From Pseudomonas sp. PSB18 (lineage in GTDB: Bacteria; Pseudomonadota; Gammaproteobacteria; Pseudomonadales; Pseudomonadaceae), in contig NZ_NOIN01000004.1 in the NCBI RefSeq assembly GCF_014596565.1, forward strand, positions 1 through 64,000: 64,000 bases of DNA, in the 5' to 3' direction. Below, one piece after another: positions 49,901 to 58,021 of the stretch. Within the stretch, counting starts at the first letter, position 1; each line of letters opens with the position of its first letter. Both the position numbers and the translations under genes were made by a program. The notes under the pieces are model-generated. The model was not told where the DNA came from. It made no database searches and saw nothing but the letters and a program-made list of their open reading frames with translations.

Positions 49901-50893
49901 ATTGCGCAGCATCGCGCCATTTTCCACCAGGAGCACCGACACGGCATCCGACCTTACCGGGCCGGCCACCAGCAGGTCGCTCAGACTGTGACGTTGTATC
50001 GGCTGGTCAACGACCGTTTTCCATTGCAACGTCACTCGAACGCTGTCCGGCTCGACGGCCATGTCCAGTTCATGCCTGACATACGCTTTGGCCTGTTGTC
50101 GGGCGAAGGCCCGCAGCGAGCCCAAGCCATCGAGCAGTTCGTCGACCAGCGCCTGCGCCTGTAACGTCCGCTCCTGAAGCAGCTGTAGCGACGCTCGCCC
50201 GGGCTCATCCAACACCCGCAGCCAATGAAGCAATTGCAAACGTGCCAATGCATCAAGATCCCGGCGCTCCTGCGCAGTGGCCAGTGCCGTCGCTTCACTC
50301 ATGCGACCCCAACCGTCCTGGAGCTTTTCGATGCGCTCGCGCAGCTCATCGACGTCCAGGCCCACCAACTGATCGGACTGAAAAATCCTGTCGATGGCCG
50401 CCATGTGCTCATTGAGCTTCTGCTGGACCAAGCCCTCGAGCGAGACGTCGCCGGTTGTCATTCGCCAATAACGACGCAGGTAGTCCTTGTAGTGCTGAAT
50501 GCCCCCCCAGGCGACAGATTCCACCACCTGGACAATGACCTCCTGACGCTCCGCCGCAAACCCCCTGTCGGGCCCGCCAGGCCAACGAAACGCCACGTCG
50601 TATTCCTGGTCAGGCTCGAGCGGTTTGTCGTCGATCATCCGTTGCAGCACCGTGTCCATCAGCGTGCCGATGAAATGCGGGTCTATATTGCCTTCCTGAT
50701 AGCGGGTACGCAGTTCGACCAACAGATACTCCTCCAGCACCTCCAGCAAGGTCATCTGGGCCTGCAGTCGCGGGTCGATAACGGCCTTCCAGCGCGCCAG
50801 TCGTTCCAGAACGACGTGTGCGGTTTCCGCCTGCGGAACAGCAACCGGTCCCGCGCCATTCACCTTGCTTTGCCCTTCGGCAGTGTTGTCCAT
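46937..50893 (-). CDS. Giant toxin-like protein with a C-terminal CheD-type deamidase domain
   Basis: 1318 residues. The long N-terminal part (about 1-870) has the look of the dermonecrotic-toxin-like DUF6543 group (for example the YTPDAPDGVTFRRY phrase near 800). Two hydrophobic segments follow (about 888-915 and 928-950), then a typical toxin linker with GRYYQVKTHPSFNGLRLVD and a GLLGG end (about 1000-1085). The last domain (about 1125-1245) aligns with CheD: Cys1142 and His1159 spaced by 17, Ser1136 at the CheD Thr position, IGGRVRSAMRRQGL at 1201-1214, and a final DLRSG beta hairpin. A ~65-residue tail follows. I infer a glutamine deamidase. ATG at 50893 has GGGAGGA. No signal peptide and no immunity gene nearby. 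Confidence 0.72.
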   Translation of the reverse strand: MDNTAEGQSKVNGAGPVAVPQAETAHVVLERLARWKAVIDPRLQAQMTLLEVLEEYLLVELRTRYQEGNIDPHFIGTLMDTVLQRMIDDKPLEPDQEYDVAFRWPGGPDRGFAAERQEVIVQVVESVAWGGIQHYKDYLRRYWRMTTGDVSLEGLVQQKLNEHMAAIDRIFQSDQLVGLDVDELRERIEKLQDGWGRMSEATALATAQERRDLDALARLQLLHWLRVLDEPGRASLQLLQERTLQAQALVDELLDGLGSLRAFARQQAKAYVRHELDMAVEPDSVRVTLQWKTVVDQPIQRHSLSDLLVAGPVRSDAVSVLLVENGAMLRNQPLSSAFISRLLADVDAPAGYLQALADRYDRTDLKRAMFDWLAARLQQSAFIARCAGHLKAANHDAVKALWGEGEPSVRRARLLHVTGLVLPNGLRCADLLLFFREDMQGDLLLYAPAKPDGQEWIELPSLWAVSVEIGTWTRNEAGREYLAQQLSPDDRETAREYFAHVVDKPVSWDSGKDLRAGGTGFRACLENIVAMGLAHNLAQVQLDESPRWYSALPLDSRRNISSLSQELLVHQRAFNEQLADFEVFVDFAKRTVAKAITPYLRRRGVLEPVDPATILIDYSPGLAGRDTKTASLLDLVIHGYDDNSGIDDPRKGVRSSVGQDLRQVRSAELALYIRRAYVGERYGKETRAKFLDVDSPAYIKRRNTYRHMLLIRMDRDLRVAKGKGLLNDSEFWWLTRQVTLLGESVPVFGPEYPGTVVRREGVVRFTVDGHVVLGVYVFTYFDPKRSSWLYTPDAPDGVTFRRYRDFSGGVAARLHDYVVGRVALTAREKVRRSLVALATASARVDALRELNRVIDIRAEFDAYIERSVTDVEDVTTSRTEVIEGQVIKGLLFASAPVCMVYPPFVLLLDIALITVSSGQAIEAHVQGDTESALWHWMFAAWGALFALFGPQIMGAVRHLWHVVKPVSLSVQRLRYAALVATKESDLTLRPIRFKAHQAVKRVPENLVEVTEEGIFKGTWRSPSSASQPRDIHFIKHKGRYYQVKTHPSFNGLRLVDARSPGALYQEPLRRMSNGKWIYDKPGLLGGNGEVSYLGRVDDLRAAFPGHVFPDVSRGALQGEAVVARFSEAVADNYLFSLNAQTCVIASLHNPTTGMGAVIHFDHNIRALIERCLRDITQRLGGVAQDIRATLVGGDWLTGTDIGGRVRSAMRRQGLQPTWDYWSYSSCFGSTYGVALDLRSGVTSVFKTSRGQVERYYIPVLARAKKSADPVSVRARGFMRRVRNEPLVANPSGAISTGQGRPVTSAQIEAQAFSTVLLS

Positions 50894-50919
50894 CACGTTC
50901 CTCCCTGTTGTGTGGACCC

Positions 50920-50937
50920 TCACCTTATCCGCCGCAT
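50920..50937 (-). other. Possible five-codon leader peptide ORF
   Basis: On the minus strand, GGAGG lies four bases before ATG CGG CGG ATA AGG TGA. The reading frame has three arginine codons, two of them the uncommon CGG and one AGG. It ends 26 bases before the toxin ATG. Could be a translational leader or chance. Confidence 0.3.
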
Positions 50938-51137
50938 AACACCTCCATGTCATACATATATATATCGAAACACCACGCCCGACAGCAGCCGCGACCTGAG
51001 CTCGAATCAGCCGCACGGGCCGCCGGGCTTATCCACTTTGACGGCGACCTGGCGTACACTGCGCAGCTTTCGCAGCCTGGTGGCCACACAGACCGCCAGG
51101 GCTGCTTCCTGTAGATTTATTTCCAAAGGTGCCCGCC

Positions 51138-52016
51138 ATGCCTTGGCTGCAAGTACGTCTGGCCATCAGCCCGGAACAAGCCGAAACCTACGAAGATGCG
51201 TTTCTTGAAGTAGGCGCCGTATCGGTCACCTTCATGGACGCCGAAGACCAACCGATCTTCGAGCCGGAACTCAACACCACACCGCTGTGGTCCCACACCC
51301 ACCTGCTGGCCCTGTTCGAAGGTGGCACCGAAGCGACCAGCGTGTTGGCCCATCTGGAACTGCTGACCGGCAGCCCGCTGCCCGAACATCACAGCGAAGT
51401 GATCGAAGACCAGGACTGGGAACGCAGCTGGATGGACAATTTCCAGCCGATGCGCTTTGGCCAGCGACTGTGGATCGTGCCGAGCTGGCACGCGGCGCCG
51501 GAGCCGGACGCCGTCAATCTGCTGTTGGACCCGGGCCTGGCGTTCGGTACCGGCACCCACCCGACCACCGCGCTGTGCCTGGAATGGCTCGACGGCCAGG
51601 ACCTCAAGGGCTGCGATGTGCTCGACTTCGGTTGCGGGTCGGGCATCCTGGCCATTGCCGCGTTGCTGCTGGGAGCCAGGGAAGCAGTCGGCACCGACAT
51701 CGACGTCCAGGCCCTGGAAGCGTCCCGCGACAACGCCGGGCGCAACAACATTGCCGAAGCATCGTTCCCACTCTATCTGCCGCAGGACCTGCCCCAGGTC
51801 CAGGCCGACGTCCTGGTGGCCAATATCCTCGCCGGACCGTTGGTCTCCCTGGCGCCGCAACTGTCGAGCCTGGTCAAGCCGGGCGGGCGACTGGCGCTGT
51901 CGGGCATCCTGGCTGAACAGGGCGAGGAAGTCGCCGCCGCTTATGCCGCCGACTTTGACCTGGACCCTATTGCCAATCGCGATGGCTGGGTGCGCATCAC
52001 CGGACGTCGGCGCTAG
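51138..52016 (+). CDS. prmA: Ribosomal protein L11 methyltransferase
   Basis: 292-residue PrmA, trimethylates L11. The N-terminal substrate domain starts [15 protein letters not shown], and the SAM motif [17 protein letters not shown] lies near residue 160 with [12 protein letters not shown] near 225. The ATG at 51138 is eight bases after AAAGGT. Standard place between accC block and dusB-fis. Confidence 0.94.
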   Translation: MPWLQVRLAISPEQAETYEDAFLEVGAVSVTFMDAEDQPIFEPELNTTPLWSHTHLLALFEGGTEATSVLAHLELLTGSPLPEHHSEVIEDQDWERSWMDNFQPMRFGQRLWIVPSWHAAPEPDAVNLLLDPGLAFGTGTHPTTALCLEWLDGQDLKGCDVLDFGCGSGILAIAALLLGAREAVGTDIDVQALEASRDNAGRNNIAEASFPLYLPQDLPQVQADVLVANILAGPLVSLAPQLSSLVKPGGRLALSGILAEQGEEVAAAYAADFDLDPIANRDGWVRITGRRR

Positions 52017-52046
52017 AATGGCCGCCTGTATCCACCGGATTGCCGC

Positions 52047-53282
52047 ATGACTGACAGTTTCGTCACCCAGTGCCCGCATTGCCACACCAGTTTTCGCGTC
52101 AGCCATGCTCAATTGAGCGTGGCCCGCGGGGTGGTTCGCTGCGGCTCGTGCCTGCAAGTCTTCAACGCCGCACGGCAATTGCTGGAACAACGGACAGCCA
52201 GGGAGCCCGCTCCCACCATCGCCGCGCCCATCCGACCTGCCGCCGTCGAAGCAGCCCCCCGGGCGATCAGCCAGAAGCAGTGGACCGCCGCCGAGCTGGA
52301 CCTGGATGACCTGGACAAGGAACTGGCTCGCCTGGAACGGCGTGACAAACGGGCACCGGACTCCTTCGGCCGACGCCGCGAAGATAACCTGAGCGCACAG
52401 CGGGACCACCTCTCCGGCGAGCAGGAACCCTGGTCCGACAGCCTGTACAGCGAGTCTCCCGCCGAGCGCGCGGAAGCCGTGGCCCAGCCCCCCATCGAAC
52501 CGTTCGCCCCCCATGAGCCCGTCCGGCCACCACGCACCGAGCCATCCCTGTCCCTGCCCCTGACGCTTGAACCACTCGAGCCGGACGATGAACCTGGCGC
52601 GCCGCTGCACCTGGCGCCGGATGATGAGCCCGACGAACACCTCGAGCGCCTGTCCGCCACCGACGATATCGACGACATCGATGAAGAGCCGGCCCCGTCG
52701 CGCAAGAAACGCGAACGCCAGGAGCCCGGCATACGCGCCGAAGTCCTTCAGGACCTTGACGACGATCCGTTGCAACTGGACTGGCGCAAGCGTCGCTCGC
52801 CCTGGGGTCGCCGCCTGTTGTGGGGACTGTTGATCCTGCTGGCCGCCGGGGCCTTGGCGGGCCAGTACATCGCCTACCATTTCGAGGAACTGGCCCGCCA
52901 GGACCAGTACCGCCCGTGGTTCCTGCAGATTTGCCCGACCATTGGCTGTGACGTGCCATCCAAAGTCGATATCGCCAAGATCAAGAGCAGCAACCTGGTG
53001 GTACGCAGTCATCCGGACTTCAGCGGCGCCCTGGTGGTGGACGCGATCATCTACAATCGTGCGCCCTTCTCCCAGCCTTTTCCGCTGCTGGAACTGCGCT
53101 TCGCCGACCTTAACGGGCACTTGATCGCCAGCCGTCGCTTCAAGCCCGGAGAGTACCTGGGCGGCGATCTGGAGGGCCTGGGGGAAATGCCGCCCCAGAC
53201 CCCCATTCATATCGCCCTGGACATCCTTGACCCGGGCCCCAAGGCAGTGAACTACAGTCTGAGCTTCCACTCGCCCGAGTGA
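52047..53282 (+). CDS. Zinc-ribbon DUF3426 membrane protein
   Basis: 411 residues: N-terminal zinc ribbon with two Cys-X2-Cys pairs (CPHC, CGSC; residues 9-36), an acidic, disordered middle (about 60-245), one membrane segment (about 255-275) and a DUF3426 domain at the end. Unknown function; probably a regulator or envelope protein of the MJ0042 type, as its N-terminus suggests. Conserved next to prmA in Pseudomonas. Confidence 0.83.
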   Translation: MTDSFVTQCPHCHTSFRVSHAQLSVARGVVRCGSCLQVFNAARQLLEQRTAREPAPTIAAPIRPAAVEAAPRAISQKQWTAAELDLDDLDKELARLERRDKRAPDSFGRRREDNLSAQRDHLSGEQEPWSDSLYSESPAERAEAVAQPPIEPFAPHEPVRPPRTEPSLSLPLTLEPLEPDDEPGAPLHLAPDDEPDEHLERLSATDDIDDIDEEPAPSRKKRERQEPGIRAEVLQDLDDDPLQLDWRKRRSPWGRRLLWGLLILLAAGALAGQYIAYHFEELARQDQYRPWFLQICPTIGCDVPSKVDIAKIKSSNLVVRSHPDFSGALVVDAIIYNRAPFSQPFPLLELRFADLNGHLIASRRFKPGEYLGGDLEGLGEMPPQTPIHIALDILDPGPKAVNYSLSFHSPE

Positions 53283-53466
53283 AGCCGCCGGGGCCAGTCG
53301 ATTGACGGCAGCTTTCTGACCCACCCCAGCCGGACCAAACCGCTGGCGATAACAAAATAGCTGTTCAGATTTTATCCAATTCGATCTTTATCCAGTCATC
53401 GAGAGCGGGTATCATGCCAACCCTTTTTCGAAGTCTCATGATCCGGCCCCACTTCAGGGAAGTCCT

Positions 53467-54474
53467 ATGTCGGCGGTACGCATCGGCCCATACACACTGC
53501 AGAACGGTCTGGTTCTCGCCCCCATGGCGGGCGTCACCGATCAGCCCTTTCGTCAGTTGTGCAAACGGCTGGGCGCCGGTCTTGTGGTTTCGGAAATGGT
53601 CACCAGCGACATGAGCCTGTGGAACACCCGCAAGTCACGTCTGCGCATGATCCACGAAGGCGATCCCGAGCCCCGCTCGGTGCAGATCGCCGGTGGCGAT
53701 GCACAGATGCTGGCAGAGGCGGCCCGGGCCAACGTGGCGCTGGGGGCACAGATCATCGACATCAACATGGGCTGCCCGGCCAAGAAGGTCTGCAACAAGG
53801 CTGCCGGCTCGGCGCTGTTGAAGGATGAGGCCCTGGTTACCGAGATCCTGCAGGCGGTCGTCGCCGCAGTCGATGTGCCGGTGACCTTGAAGATCCGCAC
53901 CGGGTGGGACCGGGAGAACAGGAATGGCCTGACGGTGGCGAAGATCGCCGAACAGGCGGGAATCACGGCGTTGGCGGTCCATGGCCGCACCCGTGCCGAC
54001 CTGTATACCGGCGAGGCCGAGTACGACACCATCGCCGCGATCAAGCAGGCGGTGTCGATACCGGTGTTTGCCAACGGCGATGTCGACTCGCCAGAGAAGG
54101 CCCGGTACGTGCTGGACGCGACCGGTGCCGATGGCCTGTTGATCGGCCGGGCCGCTCAGGGGCGGCCCTGGATTTTCCGTGAGATCGAACACTTCCTGCG
54201 CACTGGCGAAAAGCTCGCTGCGCCGCAAATGTCCGAGGTGGAACGAATTCTGCTGGAGCATCTGGCCGCGCTGCATGCCTTCTACGGAGAAGTCATGGGC
54301 GTGCGCATCGCGCGCAAGCATGTCGGCTGGTATCTCGCAACCCTGCCGGGCGCCAGGGAGTTTCGCGCCCGCTTCAATCGTTTGGATGGTACGCAAGCAC
54401 AATGCGCCGACGTTCAGGCCTTCTTCGCTGAACGTTACAAGAGCCTGACAGGGGACGAAGGGGTGGCCGCATGA
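53467..54474 (+). CDS. dusB: tRNA-dihydrouridine synthase B
   Basis: 335-residue FMN enzyme that reduces uridine to dihydrouridine in tRNA. Family features: [13 protein letters not shown] at the start, the catalytic Cys in [16 protein letters not shown] near residue 100-110, and [12 protein letters not shown] near 172. The stop overlaps fis (ATGA), the usual dusB-fis operon. Confidence 0.95.
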   Translation: MSAVRIGPYTLQNGLVLAPMAGVTDQPFRQLCKRLGAGLVVSEMVTSDMSLWNTRKSRLRMIHEGDPEPRSVQIAGGDAQMLAEAARANVALGAQIIDINMGCPAKKVCNKAAGSALLKDEALVTEILQAVVAAVDVPVTLKIRTGWDRENRNGLTVAKIAEQAGITALAVHGRTRADLYTGEAEYDTIAAIKQAVSIPVFANGDVDSPEKARYVLDATGADGLLIGRAAQGRPWIFREIEHFLRTGEKLAAPQMSEVERILLEHLAALHAFYGEVMGVRIARKHVGWYLATLPGAREFRARFNRLDGTQAQCADVQAFFAERYKSLTGDEGVAA

Positions 54475-54791
54475 CGATGATGACCGAGACTTTAGTGAGT
54501 GGAATAACACCCGTGAGCGACAACGTGAATTTGAAACAGCACCTCAATACGCCTAGCGAAGAGGGTCAGACCCTTCGCGGGAGTGTCGAGAAGGCGCTGC
54601 ACAATTATTTCGCCCACCTTGAGGGCGCTGCCGTCACGGATGTGTACAACCTGGTGCTTTCCGAAGTCGAGGCGCCACTGCTCGAAAGCGTGATGAACTA
54701 CGTCAAGGGCAACCAGACCAAGGCCAGCGAGATGCTGGGCCTGAACCGCGGTACCCTGCGCAAGAAACTCAAGCAGTACGATCTGCTATAA
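54471..54791 (+). CDS. fis: DNA-binding protein Fis
   Basis: 106-residue nucleoid protein that bends DNA and activates rRNA promoters. The C-terminal [26 protein letters not shown] is the Fis hallmark. Overlaps dusB by four bases and ends in a terminator. Confidence 0.96.
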   Translation: MTMMTETLVSGITPVSDNVNLKQHLNTPSEEGQTLRGSVEKALHNYFAHLEGAAVTDVYNLVLSEVEAPLLESVMNYVKGNQTKASEMLGLNRGTLRKKLKQYDLL

Positions 54792-54808
54792 GCATTCAAT
54801 CAAACCAG

Positions 54809-54842
54809 AAAGGCGCCCGCGTAAAAAACGGTCGCCTTTTTT
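54809..54842 (+). terminator. Rho-independent terminator of dusB-fis
   Basis: AAAGGCG (54809-54815) pairs with CGCCTTT (54833-54839), with further weaker pairing inside, followed by a T-run to 54842. Lies 18 bases after the fis stop. Confidence 0.85.
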
Positions 54843-54874
54843 GCTGACTTCCCTTGCTTTTGATGGAAATTGAA

Positions 54875-56482
54875 ATGACCGACCAGACCACCCGCCTGCC
54901 GATCCGCCGCGCCTTGATCAGCGTCTCCGACAAGACCGGGATCCTCGAATTCGCCCGCGAACTGCAACAGCTGGGCGTCGAGATCCTCTCCACCGGCGGG
55001 ACCTTCAAGCTGCTGCAGGACAATGGCGTCGCCGCAGTGGAAGTCGCGGACTACACCGGGTTTGCGGAAATGATGGACGGTCGGGTCAAGACCCTGCACC
55101 CGAAAATCCATGGTGGGATCCTGGGCCGTCGCGGTATCGACGACGCCATCATGAACGAACACGGCATCAAGCCGATCGACCTGGTGGCGGTCAACCTCTA
55201 CCCGTTCGAAGCCACCATCAGCAAGCCGGGCTGCGACCTGCCGACCGCCATCGAGAACATCGACATCGGCGGCCCGACCATGGTCCGCTCGGCGGCCAAG
55301 AACCACAAAGACGTAGCCATCGTGGTCAACGCCAGCGACTACGCCAATGTGCTGGAAAACCTCAAGGCCGGTGGCCTGAGCTACGCCCAGCGCTTCGACC
55401 TGATGCTCAAGGCCTTCGAACACACCGCAGCCTACGACGGCATGATCGCCAACTACATGGGCACTGTGAACCAGGCCGCTGAAACCCTGTCGACCGAAGG
55501 CCGCAGCGAATTCCCGCGCACCTTCAACACCCAGTTCGTCAAGGCCCAGGAAATGCGCTATGGCGAGAACCCGCACCAGAGCGCGGCGTTCTACGTGGAA
55601 GCCAAGCCTGCCGAAGTCGGCATCGCCACCGCCACCCAGCTGCAAGGCAAGGAACTGTCGTTCAACAACGTGGCCGACACCGACGCCGCGCTGGAATGCG
55701 TGAAGAGCTTCGTCAAGCCAGCCTGCGTGATCGTCAAGCACGCCAACCCGTGCGGCGTGGCCGTGAGCCCGGACGCCGAGGGCGGTATCCGCCAGGCCTA
55801 CGAACTGGCCTATGCTACCGACACCGAATCGGCCTTCGGCGGCATCATCGCCTTCAACCGTGAACTGGACGCCGAGACCGCCAAAGCCATCGTCGAGCGT
55901 CAGTTCGTCGAAGTGATCATCGCGCCTTCGGTCAGCGAAGAAGCGCGCGCCATCGTGGCCGCCAAGGCCAACGTGCGCCTGCTGGCCTGCGGCCAATGGT
56001 CGGCAGACCGTGCGCCGGCCTGGGACTACAAGCGCGTCAACGGTGGCCTGCTGGTACAGAGCCGTGACATCGGCATGATCGGCAGCGCCGACTTGAAAGT
56101 CGTGACCCAGCGCGCCCCGAGCGAGCAGGAAATCAACGACCTGATCTTCGCCTGGAAAGTCGCCAAGTACGTTAAGTCCAACGCCATCGTCTACGCCAAG
56201 AACCGCCAGACCATCGGCGTCGGCGCCGGCCAGATGAGCCGCGTGAACTCGGCCCGCATCGCCGCGATCAAGGCCGAGCACGCCGGTCTGCAGGTCCAGG
56301 GCGCGGTCATGGCATCCGATGCGTTCTTCCCGTTCCGCGACGGTATCGACAACGCGGCCAAGGTCGGTATCACTGCGGTGATCCAGCCGGGTGGTTCGAT
56401 GCGTGATGCAGAAGTCATCGCTGCCGCCGATGAAGCGGGTATCGCGATGGTCTTCACCGGCATGCGTCATTTCCGCCACTGA
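54875..56482 (+). CDS. purH: Bifunctional AICAR formyltransferase / IMP cyclohydrolase
   Basis: 535 residues, the normal PurH length. N-terminal cyclohydrolase ([19 protein letters not shown]), C-terminal formyltransferase with the [10 protein letters not shown] motif near residue 290 (Lys-His catalytic pair). It performs the last two steps of IMP synthesis. The ATG at 54875 is preferred over 54854 because the family starts there. PurD follows. Confidence 0.95.
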   Translation: MTDQTTRLPIRRALISVSDKTGILEFARELQQLGVEILSTGGTFKLLQDNGVAAVEVADYTGFAEMMDGRVKTLHPKIHGGILGRRGIDDAIMNEHGIKPIDLVAVNLYPFEATISKPGCDLPTAIENIDIGGPTMVRSAAKNHKDVAIVVNASDYANVLENLKAGGLSYAQRFDLMLKAFEHTAAYDGMIANYMGTVNQAAETLSTEGRSEFPRTFNTQFVKAQEMRYGENPHQSAAFYVEAKPAEVGIATATQLQGKELSFNNVADTDAALECVKSFVKPACVIVKHANPCGVAVSPDAEGGIRQAYELAYATDTESAFGGIIAFNRELDAETAKAIVERQFVEVIIAPSVSEEARAIVAAKANVRLLACGQWSADRAPAWDYKRVNGGLLVQSRDIGMIGSADLKVVTQRAPSEQEINDLIFAWKVAKYVKSNAIVYAKNRQTIGVGAGQMSRVNSARIAAIKAEHAGLQVQGAVMASDAFFPFRDGIDNAAKVGITAVIQPGGSMRDAEVIAAADEAGIAMVFTGMRHFRH

Positions 56483-56491
56483 TACACCCAT

Positions 56492-56595
56492 TGATCGTAC
56501 CCACGCTCTGCGTGGGCACGCAGCCCGGGACGCTCCGCGTCCCTGGACGCAGAGCGTCCGTAGAGGCATTCCCACGCAGAGCGTGGGAACGATCA
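56492..56595. repeat. REP-like palindrome pair of a third family
   Basis: Arms 56492-56516 and 56571-56595, starting tgatcgtacccacgctctgcg, enclose another palindrome (gggacgctccgcgtccc with gacgcagagcgtcc). Lies between purH and purD and unlike the gtgggagcgag and gtggcgagggga families. Confidence 0.85.
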
Positions 56596-56626
56596 GCCCC
56601 AATCAGCGTCATCCGAGGTTTTTGAA

Positions 56627-57922
56627 ATGAATGTTTTGATCATTGGCAGCGGTGGCCGTGAACACGCCCTGGCCTGGAAAGTGGCCCAGGACCCGCGCGT
56701 GCAGAAGGTTTTCGTGGCACCGGGCAATGCCGGGACCGCCATCGAGGCCAAGTGCGAGAACGTCGCGATCGACGTGCTGGCCCTGGAGCAACTGGCTGAC
56801 TTCGCCGAGAAGAACGTCTCGCTGACCATCGTCGGTCCGGAAGTGCCGTTGGTCGCCGGTGTCGTCGACCTGTTCCGCTCCCGTGGCCTGGACTGCTTTG
56901 GTCCGACCGCCGGCGCCGCGCAGTTGGAAGGCTCGAAAGCCTTCACCAAGGATTTCCTGGCCCGGCACAAGATTCCGACTGCTGACTACCAGAATTTCAC
57001 CGAGATCGAACCGGCCTTGGCCTACCTGCGGGATAAAGGCGCTCCAATCGTCATCAAGGCCGATGGCCTGGCCGCCGGTAAAGGTGTGATCGTGGCCATG
57101 ACCCTGGCCGAAGCCGAAGACGCCGTGCGCGACATGCTGGCCGGCAATGCCTTCGGTGACGCCGGCTCCCGGGTCGTGATCGAAGAGTTCCTCGATGGCG
57201 AAGAAGCCAGCTTTATCGTCATGGTGGACGGCAAGAACGTCCTGCCGATGGCCACCAGCCAGGATCACAAGCGTGTCGGCGATGGCGACAGCGGCCCGAA
57301 CACCGGCGGCATGGGTGCCTATTCCCCGGCACCGGTCGTCACCGCCCAGGTGCACCAGCGCGTCATGGACCAGGTGATCTGGCCAACCGTGCGCGGCATG
57401 GCCGAGGAAGGCAACGTCTACACGGGTTTCCTCTATGCTGGCCTGATGATCGACAAGGCTGGTAACCCAAAAGTCATCGAATTCAACTGCCGTTTCGGCG
57501 ATCCTGAGACCCAGCCGGTGATGTTGCGCCTGCAATCGAGCCTGGTACTGCTGGTCGAAGCCGCGTTGGCCCAGGCGTTGGACAAGGTCGAAGCCCAGTG
57601 GGATCCGCGCCCAAGCGTTGGTGTCGTATTGGCAGCCGGCGGTTACCCGGGCGACTACGCCAAAGGCAGCGCGATCCGTGGCCTGGAGGCCGCGGCGCAG
57701 CTGGAAGGCAAGGTTTTCCATGCCGGGACCGCGCTGAAGGACGGCCAGGTCGTCACCGCCGGCGGTCGTGTGCTGTGCGCCACCGCCATGGGCGCCAGTG
57801 TCGACGCCGCTCAGCAGCAGGCCTACAGGCTTGCCGCCGAAATCGATTGGGAAGGTTGCTTCTACCGTAAGGACATTGGTTATCGTGCCATTGCCCGCGA
57901 GCGTGGCGAAAATCTGCAATAA
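56627..57922 (+). CDS. purD: Phosphoribosylamine-glycine ligase
   Basis: 431-residue ATP-grasp enzyme, second step of purine synthesis. Features: IIGSGGREHALAWK at the start, KADGLAAGKGVIVA near residue 145 and EFNCRFGDPETQ near 290. GAGG precedes the ATG. Confidence 0.95.
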   Translation: MNVLIIGSGGREHALAWKVAQDPRVQKVFVAPGNAGTAIEAKCENVAIDVLALEQLADFAEKNVSLTIVGPEVPLVAGVVDLFRSRGLDCFGPTAGAAQLEGSKAFTKDFLARHKIPTADYQNFTEIEPALAYLRDKGAPIVIKADGLAAGKGVIVAMTLAEAEDAVRDMLAGNAFGDAGSRVVIEEFLDGEEASFIVMVDGKNVLPMATSQDHKRVGDGDSGPNTGGMGAYSPAPVVTAQVHQRVMDQVIWPTVRGMAEEGNVYTGFLYAGLMIDKAGNPKVIEFNCRFGDPETQPVMLRLQSSLVLLVEAALAQALDKVEAQWDPRPSVGVVLAAGGYPGDYAKGSAIRGLEAAAQLEGKVFHAGTALKDGQVVTAGGRVLCATAMGASVDAAQQQAYRLAAEIDWEGCFYRKDIGYRAIARERGENLQ

Positions 57923-58021
57923 CCCGGCCTTTCAGCCAGGCAGGGCTCCGTGGCCCTTGCCTGTCTGTCCGGGCGCCGCGCATAGTTATAATCTGGCATC
58001 AACCTACGAAGGGATTTCGCC

